A DNA stretch of 64,000 nt from Echinostoma caproni (taxonomy: Eukaryota > Platyhelminthes > Trematoda > Plagiorchiida > Echinostomatidae). A program made the position numbers and the translations under genes. A model generated the notes under the pieces. The model was not told the DNA's origin. It ran no database searches and was given only the letters and a program-made list of their open reading frames with translations. The DNA is taken from contig UZAN01039585.1 of NCBI GenBank assembly GCA_900618425.1, forward strand, positions 76,428 to 140,427. Reading direction: 5' to 3'. This document shows, in pieces, positions 15,001-27,000 of this stretch; position 1 is the first letter of the stretch; each line of letters begins with the position of its first letter.

Positions 15001-18000
15001 GAGTTACCCAAGTCAAAACAGCTGTTTATTGCTCCCTATCTTTTAATTTAAAGCTTTGTTTTCTCTCGATAAGACAGATTTCATAATATAAACTAACTAC
15101 TATCGTGATTATTAATACCATCATCGTTATCATGAACCTTCATTATATCATCAGTTAAATAGTTTCTTTACAAAACACTTTAGTGTCACTTCGCCACTGT
15201 TAGCAATTATCAGCTCTATCAACTGATAATGATGACAGCCCTCTGCTTAGCCGTTTTCCTTTCCTGAAAACTCTTTATCACCTGTTCAATAACTAAAATT
15301 AAAAATTAAAAATAAAACTACCAAAAATTGCAAATTAAAACAAAACAAATGACCTACTGACGTGGTCAGTGTTTTAACAAATTCAAAGCAATTATGATCA
15401 TTCCTATTCCTGATCTTCTGCTCACGGTCACCAGCAGCTAAGATCGCCTTTTGTGGAGTTCCATACGGAGATCCATTGATTGACCGGATGACTGAAGCAC
15501 TACTGTGATCCGTAGGTAGTACATATCAGAATTCCACACACAGAGAAATGTTGTAGCTCACTTAATTTACGTGAACAGGATTACTCATAAGAGATATTGC
15601 ACAACCATTGAATGGGTCTTCGACAGTTTTCCACTAAGCCAAACTATTCCAAAGGGAAACTGGGATATTTAACTGCTGGATTCAAACAAGATAGTAGTGG
15701 GAGTGTTTTTTAGCCGTTCTATAGTCTATAATTTTTGGATGTAACCGGGAAACCTGGATTTGATATCCCCAGAACGATTCGCCGATGCTTGATACAAGAA
15801 TCCTGTAAATCAGACGGTTTAGAAGCAAAACAATCAATCAACCTTGAAGTACTAGTTCAAACGGATTCACTGAGAATTGGCACAAACATAACAAGGAGCT
15901 ACTGTTCGCCTGAAAACAGAAGTAACTTGACCAGGGTAAGCGCCAACTCACGACCAGTAGTATGCACTTAGTAACGATACGGAGCTTATATCAAATAACA
16001 AACACAAAACTTGAAAAACTCCAGTAATTAATACTTCAACTAGACGATGACTCAAACTCATCCATCACCCTCGATCACCCCTGAAAACACGTAAAACACC
16101 TGGATCTGACTGCTTTTACAAAATCGTATTTGTTAAAGGATTCATTCGGAGCCGAAATAGAATACTGTTTTGATTTCACAGTGCGACAGATATGCGGGGA
16201 TATAAACTCTTGTTGGTACACTTCGATACAACCTGCCAGGTAGAATAGGCAACAGTGTGCTCGCAGGTTATAGTTAGATAGGATTTCGCGCCAAACATCC
16301 CGATGAATTTTGTTTAAGCGAATCTTTGAAAGCACGTGTCACACCATTTTTGATCAGATAGCAACAATGTTACGTAATGAAGTAGTTAATCTTTTATCAA
16401 ATTTAAGGTGAATAGTATAATAAGTTGTTGTTGTTGTCAAACCATTTAAAACGAATTAATCCTGATAGACTTCATTTCGAACCGTAAGTCTCATCCACCT
16501 TCGCTTGTGTTCTATTAAATACATAAAACGGAGTTTTCCGCTGTGGGAAATCGATTGAACATAATTTCATCATGTGCTCGATTAAAAAATGTTACTAATT
16601 TTCCTTAGAATTTAACTCTGAAATTGTCTCATATAAAGATTGAGCATCAGTTAACTTGATTAGATTCTTATGGAATCATGTAAATAAATAACAAACGTGT
16701 TCCTCTATAAAAGCAGCTTCAAACATGTCCCACACACATTTCCTTCGAGACTGATGGAAATTTCAAGATAAACCGCTAACTGGACATTCACTGAACCGCG
16801 TGACAACAGACCATGAATCTCGATTAGGAAATCCGGAAAATCGCATTTATTAATTCTCTCACTTTAACTAGTTAAATTCTTGGTCTTTGAAATCCGACTA
16901 TAAAACTGAGATAACAAATTATCATGTGTATCGGCCTCACCAGCAATGTCTGCGTCATAAAAGCTGTCATTCGTGTTACTCAGGAAACCGTTCTTTCCTC
17001 TAGCAAGGGATACGTGTGAGAAATTGGAAAGAAAATTAACACACTTGACGAAAATCAATGAAAATTAGAACCCACTCAACCAACAGAGGCATATGGAACC
17101 CACTGTGTGAAGTGACTACCACGACAAGTTTTCCTTAAAATGCACCGGAATTCATTCAGTCTACCGGACAACAAAAAGTAAGCAATAATTATGCCTTAGA
17201 AGTTTAATCGGTGCCCTCCAATGAATCGTTAGGAGCACCTGCCAGGGCTATCAGCTTACATGCTACCTGGTGGATTCCAAATGTCTATGCAAGTTCGATG
17301 GGTGATCCAAACGTGAAAATATCTGTGCTAGTGGTGTGGCCTCCTAGCTCAGCTGGTGAAGAGTGCGCTTTAAGAACAGCGTAATAGGCAAATTCCACCG
17401 AGGCTATTGAACTTATCACAATTCAAAACAGAAAATCAATCTACCAAACATTATAAATTGAACAATTAAAACCCCTCAAATATGTGAAATCCTGCTTCTT
17501 AGACCGAAATCACTATTGTGTTTCTAATTACGAGAAATAAACAGATTTTGCACCGGAATCCGACTGCACAGTCTCAGCCACTTTACTGCTTGGAAAAAGC
17601 TGAGTTGCAAAGTGCATTTGTGTCAAAACGCTCCATAGTGTCGAAATTATGGGCTCGAGCACTACCTTAATTAATAGCATCAAGCCCAGATTTTTTCGAC
17701 TGAAAACCTAGAAATCCACGTATAACATTTTCCACATGTGGTCAGCTGTAATCGATTATTTTATTTATACTTATATACATAATATTTAGCTCTCAAATAA
17801 ATGTGACTACGGGTCTCGTGGCCTCCATAATTGTATCTCATCGGTCCTCAGACAACACTGACACAGACATAATTGAAAACAGTGAGACATCATGATATCA
17901 CGTGATACACACCTGCATCACAGATTCCGGGCCGAGTTATTACACATTTTTATATATACTGAATTTTGACGCATGTGTCACCGCTGAAGATATGCGATGG

Positions 18001-21000
18001 ATGACACGAGCTACGAACGTGGTCCGCGGATGCACGTATGAAACATTACGAACGAAAAATATTTTTCGAAAATACTTCACTCCGAAGAAGAAAATGCCAG
18101 AGTGTTAACTTACTATGTAAACCTGAAGCCAAAGACATGAATATTCACTTAAGGTGTGAGTGTAGTGTCACATTTACGACGGAAAACTGCTTTATTCTGT
18201 CTGAGTGTTATTCGTAGCGGAAGCAGCATGTACCAATAGCAAAGGCCGATGGTATTCTATTCAAACTCTCTTCTTAAGCGTAAAGCAGATATCCCAAATT
18301 TGTACTCCGTGACAGAATTTAAAAACGATAAGAATGTTGAAATGATTGTTTTCTACAAAAGAGGGGGCATGATACTATTGTGGTCTTGTCAGACGCAAAC
18401 TAACAAAAACACCGTTGTAGAGTACATATGTGACACCTGTATTCAGACCAAAACTAGAGAAACATTTATACTCTAGGAAACACTGTTTGCGTTGAAAGCT
18501 GTTCATCTCGAAAAGTGTTTGACGGTGGTGCTATCCACACTTATAATCACACCAAAAGATGAATATTACTAACACACACTCACATCACCGGCAAAGTTAA
18601 TCTATTTCAGTCATTTGAGTAACCTAGTGCACTTCCGCTGGCGATCAGAGTCAAGGGTTACGTCAGCCAATCCTCTGGTAGCAAGAGAATATCGAGTTGA
18701 TCTTAGACAGAACTGACCACGGCTGATTTTGTCCACACGGAATGGGGAAGACGTAGGGAACCAAGGCGGTGAATCACAAAGATACTTGTATAGATGTGAA
18801 TGCGGTGACAGGCCGAATTCACTGTTTCCACAAGCACAAAAACTATAAAAGCGTCCACGGTAAATTTTTACTGACAACATGGACAGACCAGCAACAAAAG
18901 TGGTGAAAATAGATCGGTTTTGACAACGACCTATTGTATTCTATGGTAGATTGAGCGCTGTCACTTACCGTTTGAGTAGGTAGAGTTTACACACAGATAC
19001 CTTTCTGATAATGTAATACGCTCCCAACCATCACGCCTTAAAGAGTTGGTGGGGTTGTTCAACATAAGGTTAGTAGTAACTCATGCACCAATTCATGGCT
19101 GTTGTGACGTTTCACTATTTGTAACTAGCTACAAAACTCGGATGACGTTGACGCCGACCTTACGGTTTAGAGATGAAAACATTTTTGTCCCTTTTTCTTT
19201 AATAACCGTCGCATTTTATTTTCCGACACACATACAATAAAAATGCACTTAATTCACAAAGGATTAAAACATGTGTCATTTCGGACATTATTCGCGATTT
19301 GGATTTGAAATCGATTTTGCATACGCTAACCGTTTAGCTGCGGTAAAACATCAACAAGTTCACAGTAAACCACTATCAATACTCCTCAAAATTTAGTTTA
19401 ATGTAGACTCTATTGAGTTCATTTTTTATCTGAACGCTGTGTGTTCAACGTTTCCCTTTTACACACAAAGCTTGATTATTTGACTGTCCCGGTGAGTAGA
19501 GTATTGTGACACGTTTGCGTTTTGCGTTATGCGATATGATATGAATCGAAATCGAAGGGGTCGATTTTCACCAAGCAGCCGTATTTCCCCTCTTCATTGC
19601 AGTCAATGGAACCGCCCTCAAGCGCGCAATCGGTAACATACATTTTCAATTTGAAAACAATCTCTTAAATGTTACCGATAATTGTTATTATTTGTTTGTG
19701 CTTGTACTCGTTCAGCATTTTCCGTTTTGTTCCCATCTGCAAATTAGTTATTGCAATATAAACTATATTTTGTGCTTCGCGTATATGCACTCCTTATGAG
19801 CTACTTGTAAAAAGCAAAAAATATCAAGATAATCATGTAGCGATTCACAAATCGTTTCTACTTTTTAGATATCTTCTCTGAAATGGTTTGGGAGTTTCAA
19901 ATCTTACAAAGATCGCAGCAAGTGTACTGAATGCAGCATTCTGTACCCTGCGGAGAGATTTAACGTAACTTTTCAGAAAGCACTTGAATTTTTAAATTTA
20001 TTGATCCTCAATTCTTTTATTAGGCACCGTGGGAAGGTGATTCAATCCGTCTGCTTTAATTCCATTGTTTCCCATTGAAATTACAGAGTGCTACAGACAC
20101 CAGTGCCCGATTACATCGCTACAAGTCCGACAGTGTGAGTTGCCGTTGAAAATCTCAGAATTCATTTCTTATAAAAACTGAAATCGAGACTTCTTTCAAC
20201 CGTGTCAGGATAATGGCTTTTTATGGAAAACTTCCTTATTTTATTTTCATTCAATTCAAAATGATTATGTTTCACTGTTCATTTCGTCGAATAGTGTATG
20301 TCAGCAGACATGATATATTTTTCAAGAATAACAACTGAAACTTAAAGTAACTCGCGTGTGATGAAATCCAGGACATTAGGACATCCCCAATTCAATCCTA
20401 CGAACCATTTTTGTTCTAATCTCTGCCTTATCTGTATCGATAACGGTCAGCACCGATACCAGGATTCCATGAAGTTAGTGCAATCATTACATTTTTACGT
20501 TACCTAAAAAAACCCCATAAGTAAATACGATAAGAGGCTACATAATCACGCACATATAACAAATTTTTGATGAATACCACCATTCTTTAATTCCTATTGT
20601 CCCCAATGAGGACAAAGCAAAATACTGGACAATTGTTCAACGTCTCTATCAGAGTGATCATAATGTTTCATTTTCATGTTCTCACTACTCATGAATAGTA
20701 CAGGAGAAAAAAGGAATTTGAAGCAGCTAGGACAAGATACAAAATAAGTACCGCGATGAGATTGGCTTTATACAAGTTATTCCGATGATTCATTTTCTGA
20801 AGCTTTAATCTTTTTCCATGTTGCTCATTATATATATATATATATATTAATTTATATATATATACAGATGCAATAGACTTCCATTTGCAATCAGGGTGTG
20901 GGACAGCCTGCTTAAATCTACGTGCATGCCAACTTAATTGTGCGGGCAAACATCGTAAATCAACAAAAAAATCATTGAATTCAATGTACGTGTTCAAATA

Positions 21001-24000
21001 AAATTTTTAATTGGTCACCACACAGAGGACAAGTCATAACAAACTTTGACTGAATGGTATGGATCAAGGGGTAATACTCACCCATTAAATTGAAGATGAG
21101 AAAAATAATGCAAAGTTCTCTTAACATTGATGCAACCCATTTTATTTCAAACGATCACAGTGTATTAAGCCTCGAACATCACAATCTTCTTTTACACTAC
21201 ACTTCAGAAGTGGCTACAGCAGTTTGGGGAACAGATACCGTTAATAGTATCCGTTCTTTTCGATTTTGAAAAAAATCACCAGCTCCCCCTTCCGCACCAA
21301 TGGAAAATTTATTCGATTTTTAATAACTATGAAAAAACACATCGTTCGAATACCTTGAAAACCGGCGTAACAGCTTTGACTGTAATATCAACGCATCGTT
21401 CAAAATGCACCTAATATACCTATTCAAACTCAAGTGAAACCATTGCACCTTTAAGTGAATCCAACCAATCGCACTCCATTGGAAACCACGTGCCTTCTTT
21501 CATATGGCGGAAAAGTTCAGTAGGCTCAGTGGGATTCGATCCCACGGGTGGACGGTGCCTACGCTTTGTACGCGCACGCCCTGGCAGCTGGACTACGAGG
21601 CCGTACCGATAACACTGATCTTTTCACATTCGAATAACCCTTCGAACATCGAATCGTCAAAACCGAGTGATCTTTTTTGTGCACCAGATGCACAGACGAT
21701 TCAGCAAGTGTGCGAATTTACTTATGAGTTTTGATCACCCACTGCTATCTGACAGTTTAATCGAATACACGGACAGATCAATGGCAGCTGAATGTTTCTC
21801 TCAACTATTTGTTTCCAGCCTAATGAATCGCCGGGTGTGACACGAACAGATCATTAGGTATTGTGCCATATCAGTTAGAACAGAGTAGAAGCTTTACTGT
21901 TACCATGTCCATAAGAGTGATTGCCCTATGTGACACCTTTTACATTCTCCCCATTTCCTCATTTACTGTCTTTTTCTCACATTTTTACACCCATTTTATT
22001 CATTCTTGTCTAACGTTTCACATGTCGTGTCCACTTCACACATGTTACCCGGCTTTGTCCTATCCATTTATCCTGATCCGATAGCTTGCTTTCCACTGAA
22101 CATTTTGCACACATTCATTCACTACCAGTTTAAGTGAACAAAACGCAGTATAGCTAAAGACAGATAGGCATACGCAAAACGTGCCTTAGCCAGCGAAGCC
22201 TACTAGTTTTAATTCAATGGGCTTTCAGGTTTATCCCTGATAAAAAAGCAACACATGACGGCTTATCTCAAGAATACTCGTCCGATCCATCCAGCTTGGG
22301 CTAAACTACGCAAACGTCGATAATCGAACTACGAAAAACTGAATGTAAATCGCGAACTAGGGTACCCTTGACCAACGCCGCTGCTGGTGAGGAACAGCCT
22401 ACTTAGTTCATTGAAGTCCCTCACTCGACCTGAGGTGAGTATACCGACCTCAGTAAGTTAGAGTACTTCTGGGCATTCTTTTTTCGGAGAAGGGAACCCA
22501 TCTGAGTTTCGCGATAAACTTAGTAGAAGGCTCCTTTAAGTTCAGTAATACTTGATTACAGTCAAAAATATTCATCGAATACCAGAAACGATGAGCCTAA
22601 TATATAATGAACGGAAGAGAAAATGTAATATAACGACGTGTTTTTCAGTCATTTATTCCTGTATATGTTCAACACTGACAATGGTAAGAGTCTCTTAGAA
22701 AGGAGATTATAGGGATTGATGAGACCAACTTCAACCTAGATTGTTCAAGAAATATTGCGTTCCCACCAAGAAATCAACGGTGTCGAACACCAGTTCAAAA
22801 GGAATAAATTTGTACATCATAGGCGCTATGAATGCTGATGGATTGTTGAATAATATTCCTAAAAGAGGATCCCAAAACTCCGAATTGTGTCTGTAACGGT
22901 TGCAAAGGTCATTGATCAGTGTTGAGTTCGAGTGAAATGATATGAAGCATTACGAAAAGTTACATCAAAAAGCCGTTCCGAAATCAACATGCCAAAATGA
23001 TGACGGGTGAGAATAGCATGTTTAGAAAACATTGCCATTGATGCCAAGTCTCAAATCACGAAGGATCATTTTCAGCATGCATCTAATCATGTACATTATC
23101 CGCCAGGTGTGAAAATCCTTGGTTTTTATTAGATTTGTTAGTTAGTTCTTTGTTTAAATCACTAAATGGTTTGTGAGTAGGAGATATAAGTCAGAAAGTT
23201 CTTTCAATGTTGAAGTCAATATACTGAGTACTTGAGAAATTTCGTAGAATTTTCAACACATTTATAAATACACTAGACTGGTCTTCCACTTTATATTGTT
23301 GAATAATTTCATACGGAAGCAGGCCCTCGGTAGGCAGTGTTTTCCAGGGCACGTGATGATTAAAGGCATATCAAGGCAGTCAGTTCGTACATTGGTAAGA
23401 CCAAACGATCATGCAAAACCCGCAAACTAGGCTGGGCAGGTCAACAGTTTGCATTTCGTTGGGGCGCAAATGGTAAAAACTATCAACCACCAAAGTTTAT
23501 CCCAGTTTAGTCAAAGTAATCACCAAAATTTGGATTTATTTTCATTTCGGATAAAGGAGCAGTCTTCTTTGATCCCATTGGCGAATGATTCGAGGGGAGA
23601 AACTAACTGCAGTAGTCACAACCATCATCTTATGCATGTTAAGTATCTCGTTAATTGTGTATTTCAACGTCAGACATACGAAAGCAATCGTATTTAATTC
23701 AAAGGAATCGGTTTTATTCGAGAGATACTCGACCTCAATGGAGTTTACACATTGGGTAATTGAGGGTTTACACTGACTCCACTCATGCAATGAATCGTGC
23801 TCACATTCACGTCTTGGCATGGTGACCGATTTATCGATCCATCTTGATGTGATTCGCTTCCTTACCTGACAGAGGTCAATTAACTCCAGGTTCGTTCATT
23901 CGTGTCTATGACGCACACTCGATCAACGCTCACGAACATAACGTTCCCGGGTGGAACAGGTGTGCGTGGGGGGGGGGGGCGGGGAATAGCCCACCTCCCA

Positions 24001-27000
24001 CTGAAACATTCATCCTCGCTCGGTAACTCACCGATAAAGTACTTTCGTTTGTTTACGGAGAAGTTAGTTCCTTCGGCCTAGACAGACCCGGTCCAATCGG
24101 TGACATTTGACGGCCGAAACACCAATCTTATGGGGTTTCCAATGGAGTGCGATTGGTTGGATTCACTTAAAGGTGCAATGGATTCACTTGAACTTACAAC
24201 GGATTCACTTCTTTTAATGATATTGTTGATATTTCATGTGAACAACTTAGATCGCGTTATTGACTCAATCTCATATTCAAGGTAAAACGCCAAGATTCTC
24301 TATCAGGGTACCAAATTGCTACATTAATGTTGAAACTTAACTCCAACTGTTCGACTGCACTGTTGGTTCTTCCGAACAAAACAGCTCCGTAGAAAACATT
24401 AACCGGAACAAGATCGCAAAATACCTCTTGTTATCGTTGTGTGATGCTGACTAATTTAAATTCGATCGTATTCATGCAATCGCATTTTGTGCACCGTAGG
24501 CCATTTGTCTGTATAGTGAAAATGAATGCAGAGACCAGTAATGGATGACTGTTTCACTCCAATCTGATAGTATCCTTAAGAACCACTTGCAGGTCCCCGG
24601 TCTGTGCAAGAATGCATTGCTGCTGACGAACAGCGTCGAGGTTGGTGACTATCCACCAAATACTCATTTTTAGTTACTCTTACGAAATGATTTTTTTCTA
24701 AATATGACCCCGGCGGACGATTTGTGTTGAGCATATGGTTGGTTTCGATATGTAAATAGCCGATGAAGCGTAAACTAAAAATCTATGAGACTAAATGCTT
24801 TGTTTGAGTCTCATCAGCAGTGCTAGCCATCGAACCAACTGGGGATCGAACGCAGGAATTCACACGGTTGCAATTTTTTCTGTCGAGTCGTAGCTCTGAA
24901 GGCTAGTGCTGAGATGCGCAAGGTGCAATGCCTGCATGAAGTTCGCAAAGATGGATTGTGTTAAATCGCTTATAAGGAAAAATGTAGAACAGTCTGATTA
25001 GCTGCCTGGTGAGTGAGTGTGTAGCATACTTGCTTGCTACCTGTCAGGTCTCGGGATCGATCGCCAGTTCGGCCGCTGGACTCACACAGTCGATGAGACT
25101 GAACCATGTTGAAACAGCTATCCACTGCACCCTAACTTTTCATTTTCGGGTTCCTTTGCTGTTTACACGATGAATTTATCCATTCGATTTATTTGAATTG
25201 CGGGAACTGAACCAGCGCACACAGGTGATACTCCTGCATACTACGAAAACACCACTATATCCATAAAATCCCAAGATTAGAAATTTATTTTTTTGCTATA
25301 AATTAGGGTAACAAAGGTTAAATGCGTATAAATGGTAAATTCATTACTGATTGGTTTTTTTATATATTTGTACTATTTTCCTACAGAACCTTGCGGTACA
25401 AAGAAACGATGATGTGAGTTTGTTCGATTTCGAATTTGAGTTAATGGTCGTATGCATAGATGAATGAAGCTTGTCAGTGAAAATAGTGAAATGAGTAATG
25501 TGGAGTGTATAGGATATTGTGAACTTCCAATCATAGCGTAAACTTTGATGTCAATAATTTGCCTCTCTCCTAAAAAGGCATTCTACGATCTATTTTCTTG
25601 TGGTACAATAATGTTCGCTCCAGCAAACTGGAGTGAACAAAAACATTGCACTGGGAAAATAAGTTTCGGGTTTCTCAATAATATTCATCCGTTCAAATCT
25701 GATCTACTTTTGATTAGTCCGCAAAGGGGAATTGGGGCCTGTCCGGCCTATTTGGCATATCTCAGTGGACACCATCCAACGGATTGTATGCTCACTTTTC
25801 GTGATAAAATGAACGACAGCCGAGGATCGCATCTGTCATTCGTCGAAATGACAAGCCTCTTCAGTGTTCCGTGCGGTCTTAGGCTGGATGTTGATCTATA
25901 GCAAGTGCCTGTGATACCCTTGAGTGGTAAATTAGCGTAAATGTATGAACCCGAGAGGGTAGGTTCTCCATGGATCAACAAACAGTCGACCTAGTGTTCC
26001 CAGCATGGTCATTTGTGAGATAAAATACCTTATCGTTGATTTGATCTGACTTGTCTAAACAAATGGAATCGCGTTCAGTATTGCCCCACTACGACAGAGT
26101 ACAGCACTTCACGATCGCTAGATAGGTTTATGTATTGTAATTATTATTAGTAAATTACAGAATCTTCTCTAGTTCAGTAATTGAACTCTATGAAACTGTT
26201 TCTTAAATTTGTCATATTGTGTAAGTATATAAGCGTAAATGGTTTTGACTCGCACAGTGCAGTTGCAGGACGGATTTTTCAGTTGCCAATATCATNATCA
26301 TGAGACATTTATCAAAAACGAAAAACATCGTCGTTATCTATCCTTCCAAATGTCCCGTTTATTCATGGGAATTATACATTCAATACATTTGATGCTTCCT
26401 AACCAAAGACTGACTGACTATCACCAAAAGACCATGACTGAACCAACCTGAGTTGACAATTCCGGTCAACTGCTATGTAAGGTAATCGAAGTAGCTGTAT
26501 GTGGACACCTTTCGTTCAGGAGGCTACTGAGGACATACAGAACAAGAGCACAATTCAATGGGGCTGAGCATTTTTCTTGAACATTAAGTTTTAAGGATTG
26601 TCAGACAAAACTGAGAATAGGAATTGGTCGCTTTTAGGAATACAAAAGATGAAGTGCGTATATGGAACACGGTCGATATATATATATATATCATTTGAAG
26701 CATGACGGCCTTGTTTGAAAACAGAACTGATGATGGTATGATGCCCTGTTGCGTACTAACAGAACAAATTCACAGAAAAGAGGTTTTATCATCAAAAATG
26801 GAGGAACTTCTGACAGCCTCTAAAGAGTTCTAAATTAGTCCACGTAACCTGTGAAGAGAAAGGCTTCTTTTTGTCTAGCAGCACCAAAAGCGTTTTCGCA
26901 ATTAGATTCCACAAATGTAAAATCTCTAACCCGAAGCAGACGGAATATAACGTGACAGTGAGGCGGTAAAACCCAAACTGGTCGACATCAATGAATCTAA

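Larger units (their letters stand above)
14196..19470 (+). other. Intron 2, with composite repeat and tRNA-like sequence
   Basis: Contains the 14520-15035 composite element and a tRNA-like fold at 17338. An open stretch at 15769-15954 has a donor (AGG|GTAAGC) but the wrong incoming phase. Nothing else recognised. Confidence 0.4.
20135..25386 (+). other. Intron with nested inverted-repeat element
   Basis: Holds an AT microsatellite (20829), part of an inverted-repeat element split between 21424-21484 and 23610-24215, a tRNA-like sequence on the - strand (21523), a run of about ten G (23970) and a composite SINE-like element (24760). No coding segment with matching phase seen. Confidence 0.5.

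Noticed and set aside
15769..15954. Open stretch of about 62 codons with donor AGG|GTAAGC
   Set aside because: Incoming phase would have to be 2, while exon 2 leaves phase 0; no intermediate exon supports it and no domain is recognised.
17160..17177. 18-base phase-0 candidate microexon (STGQQK)
   Set aside because: Acceptor lacks a convincing pyrimidine tract, and a six-codon open segment has little value alone.
17338..17405. Functional tRNA gene
   Set aside because: Good D arm and closing acceptor pairs, but the T arm is degenerate and the anticodon stem is offset, so it is listed only as tRNA-like.
22620..22690. TTTTTCAG followed by a 35-base segment and GTAAGA
   Set aside because: Length is not a multiple of three and the phase-0 reading has a TGA.
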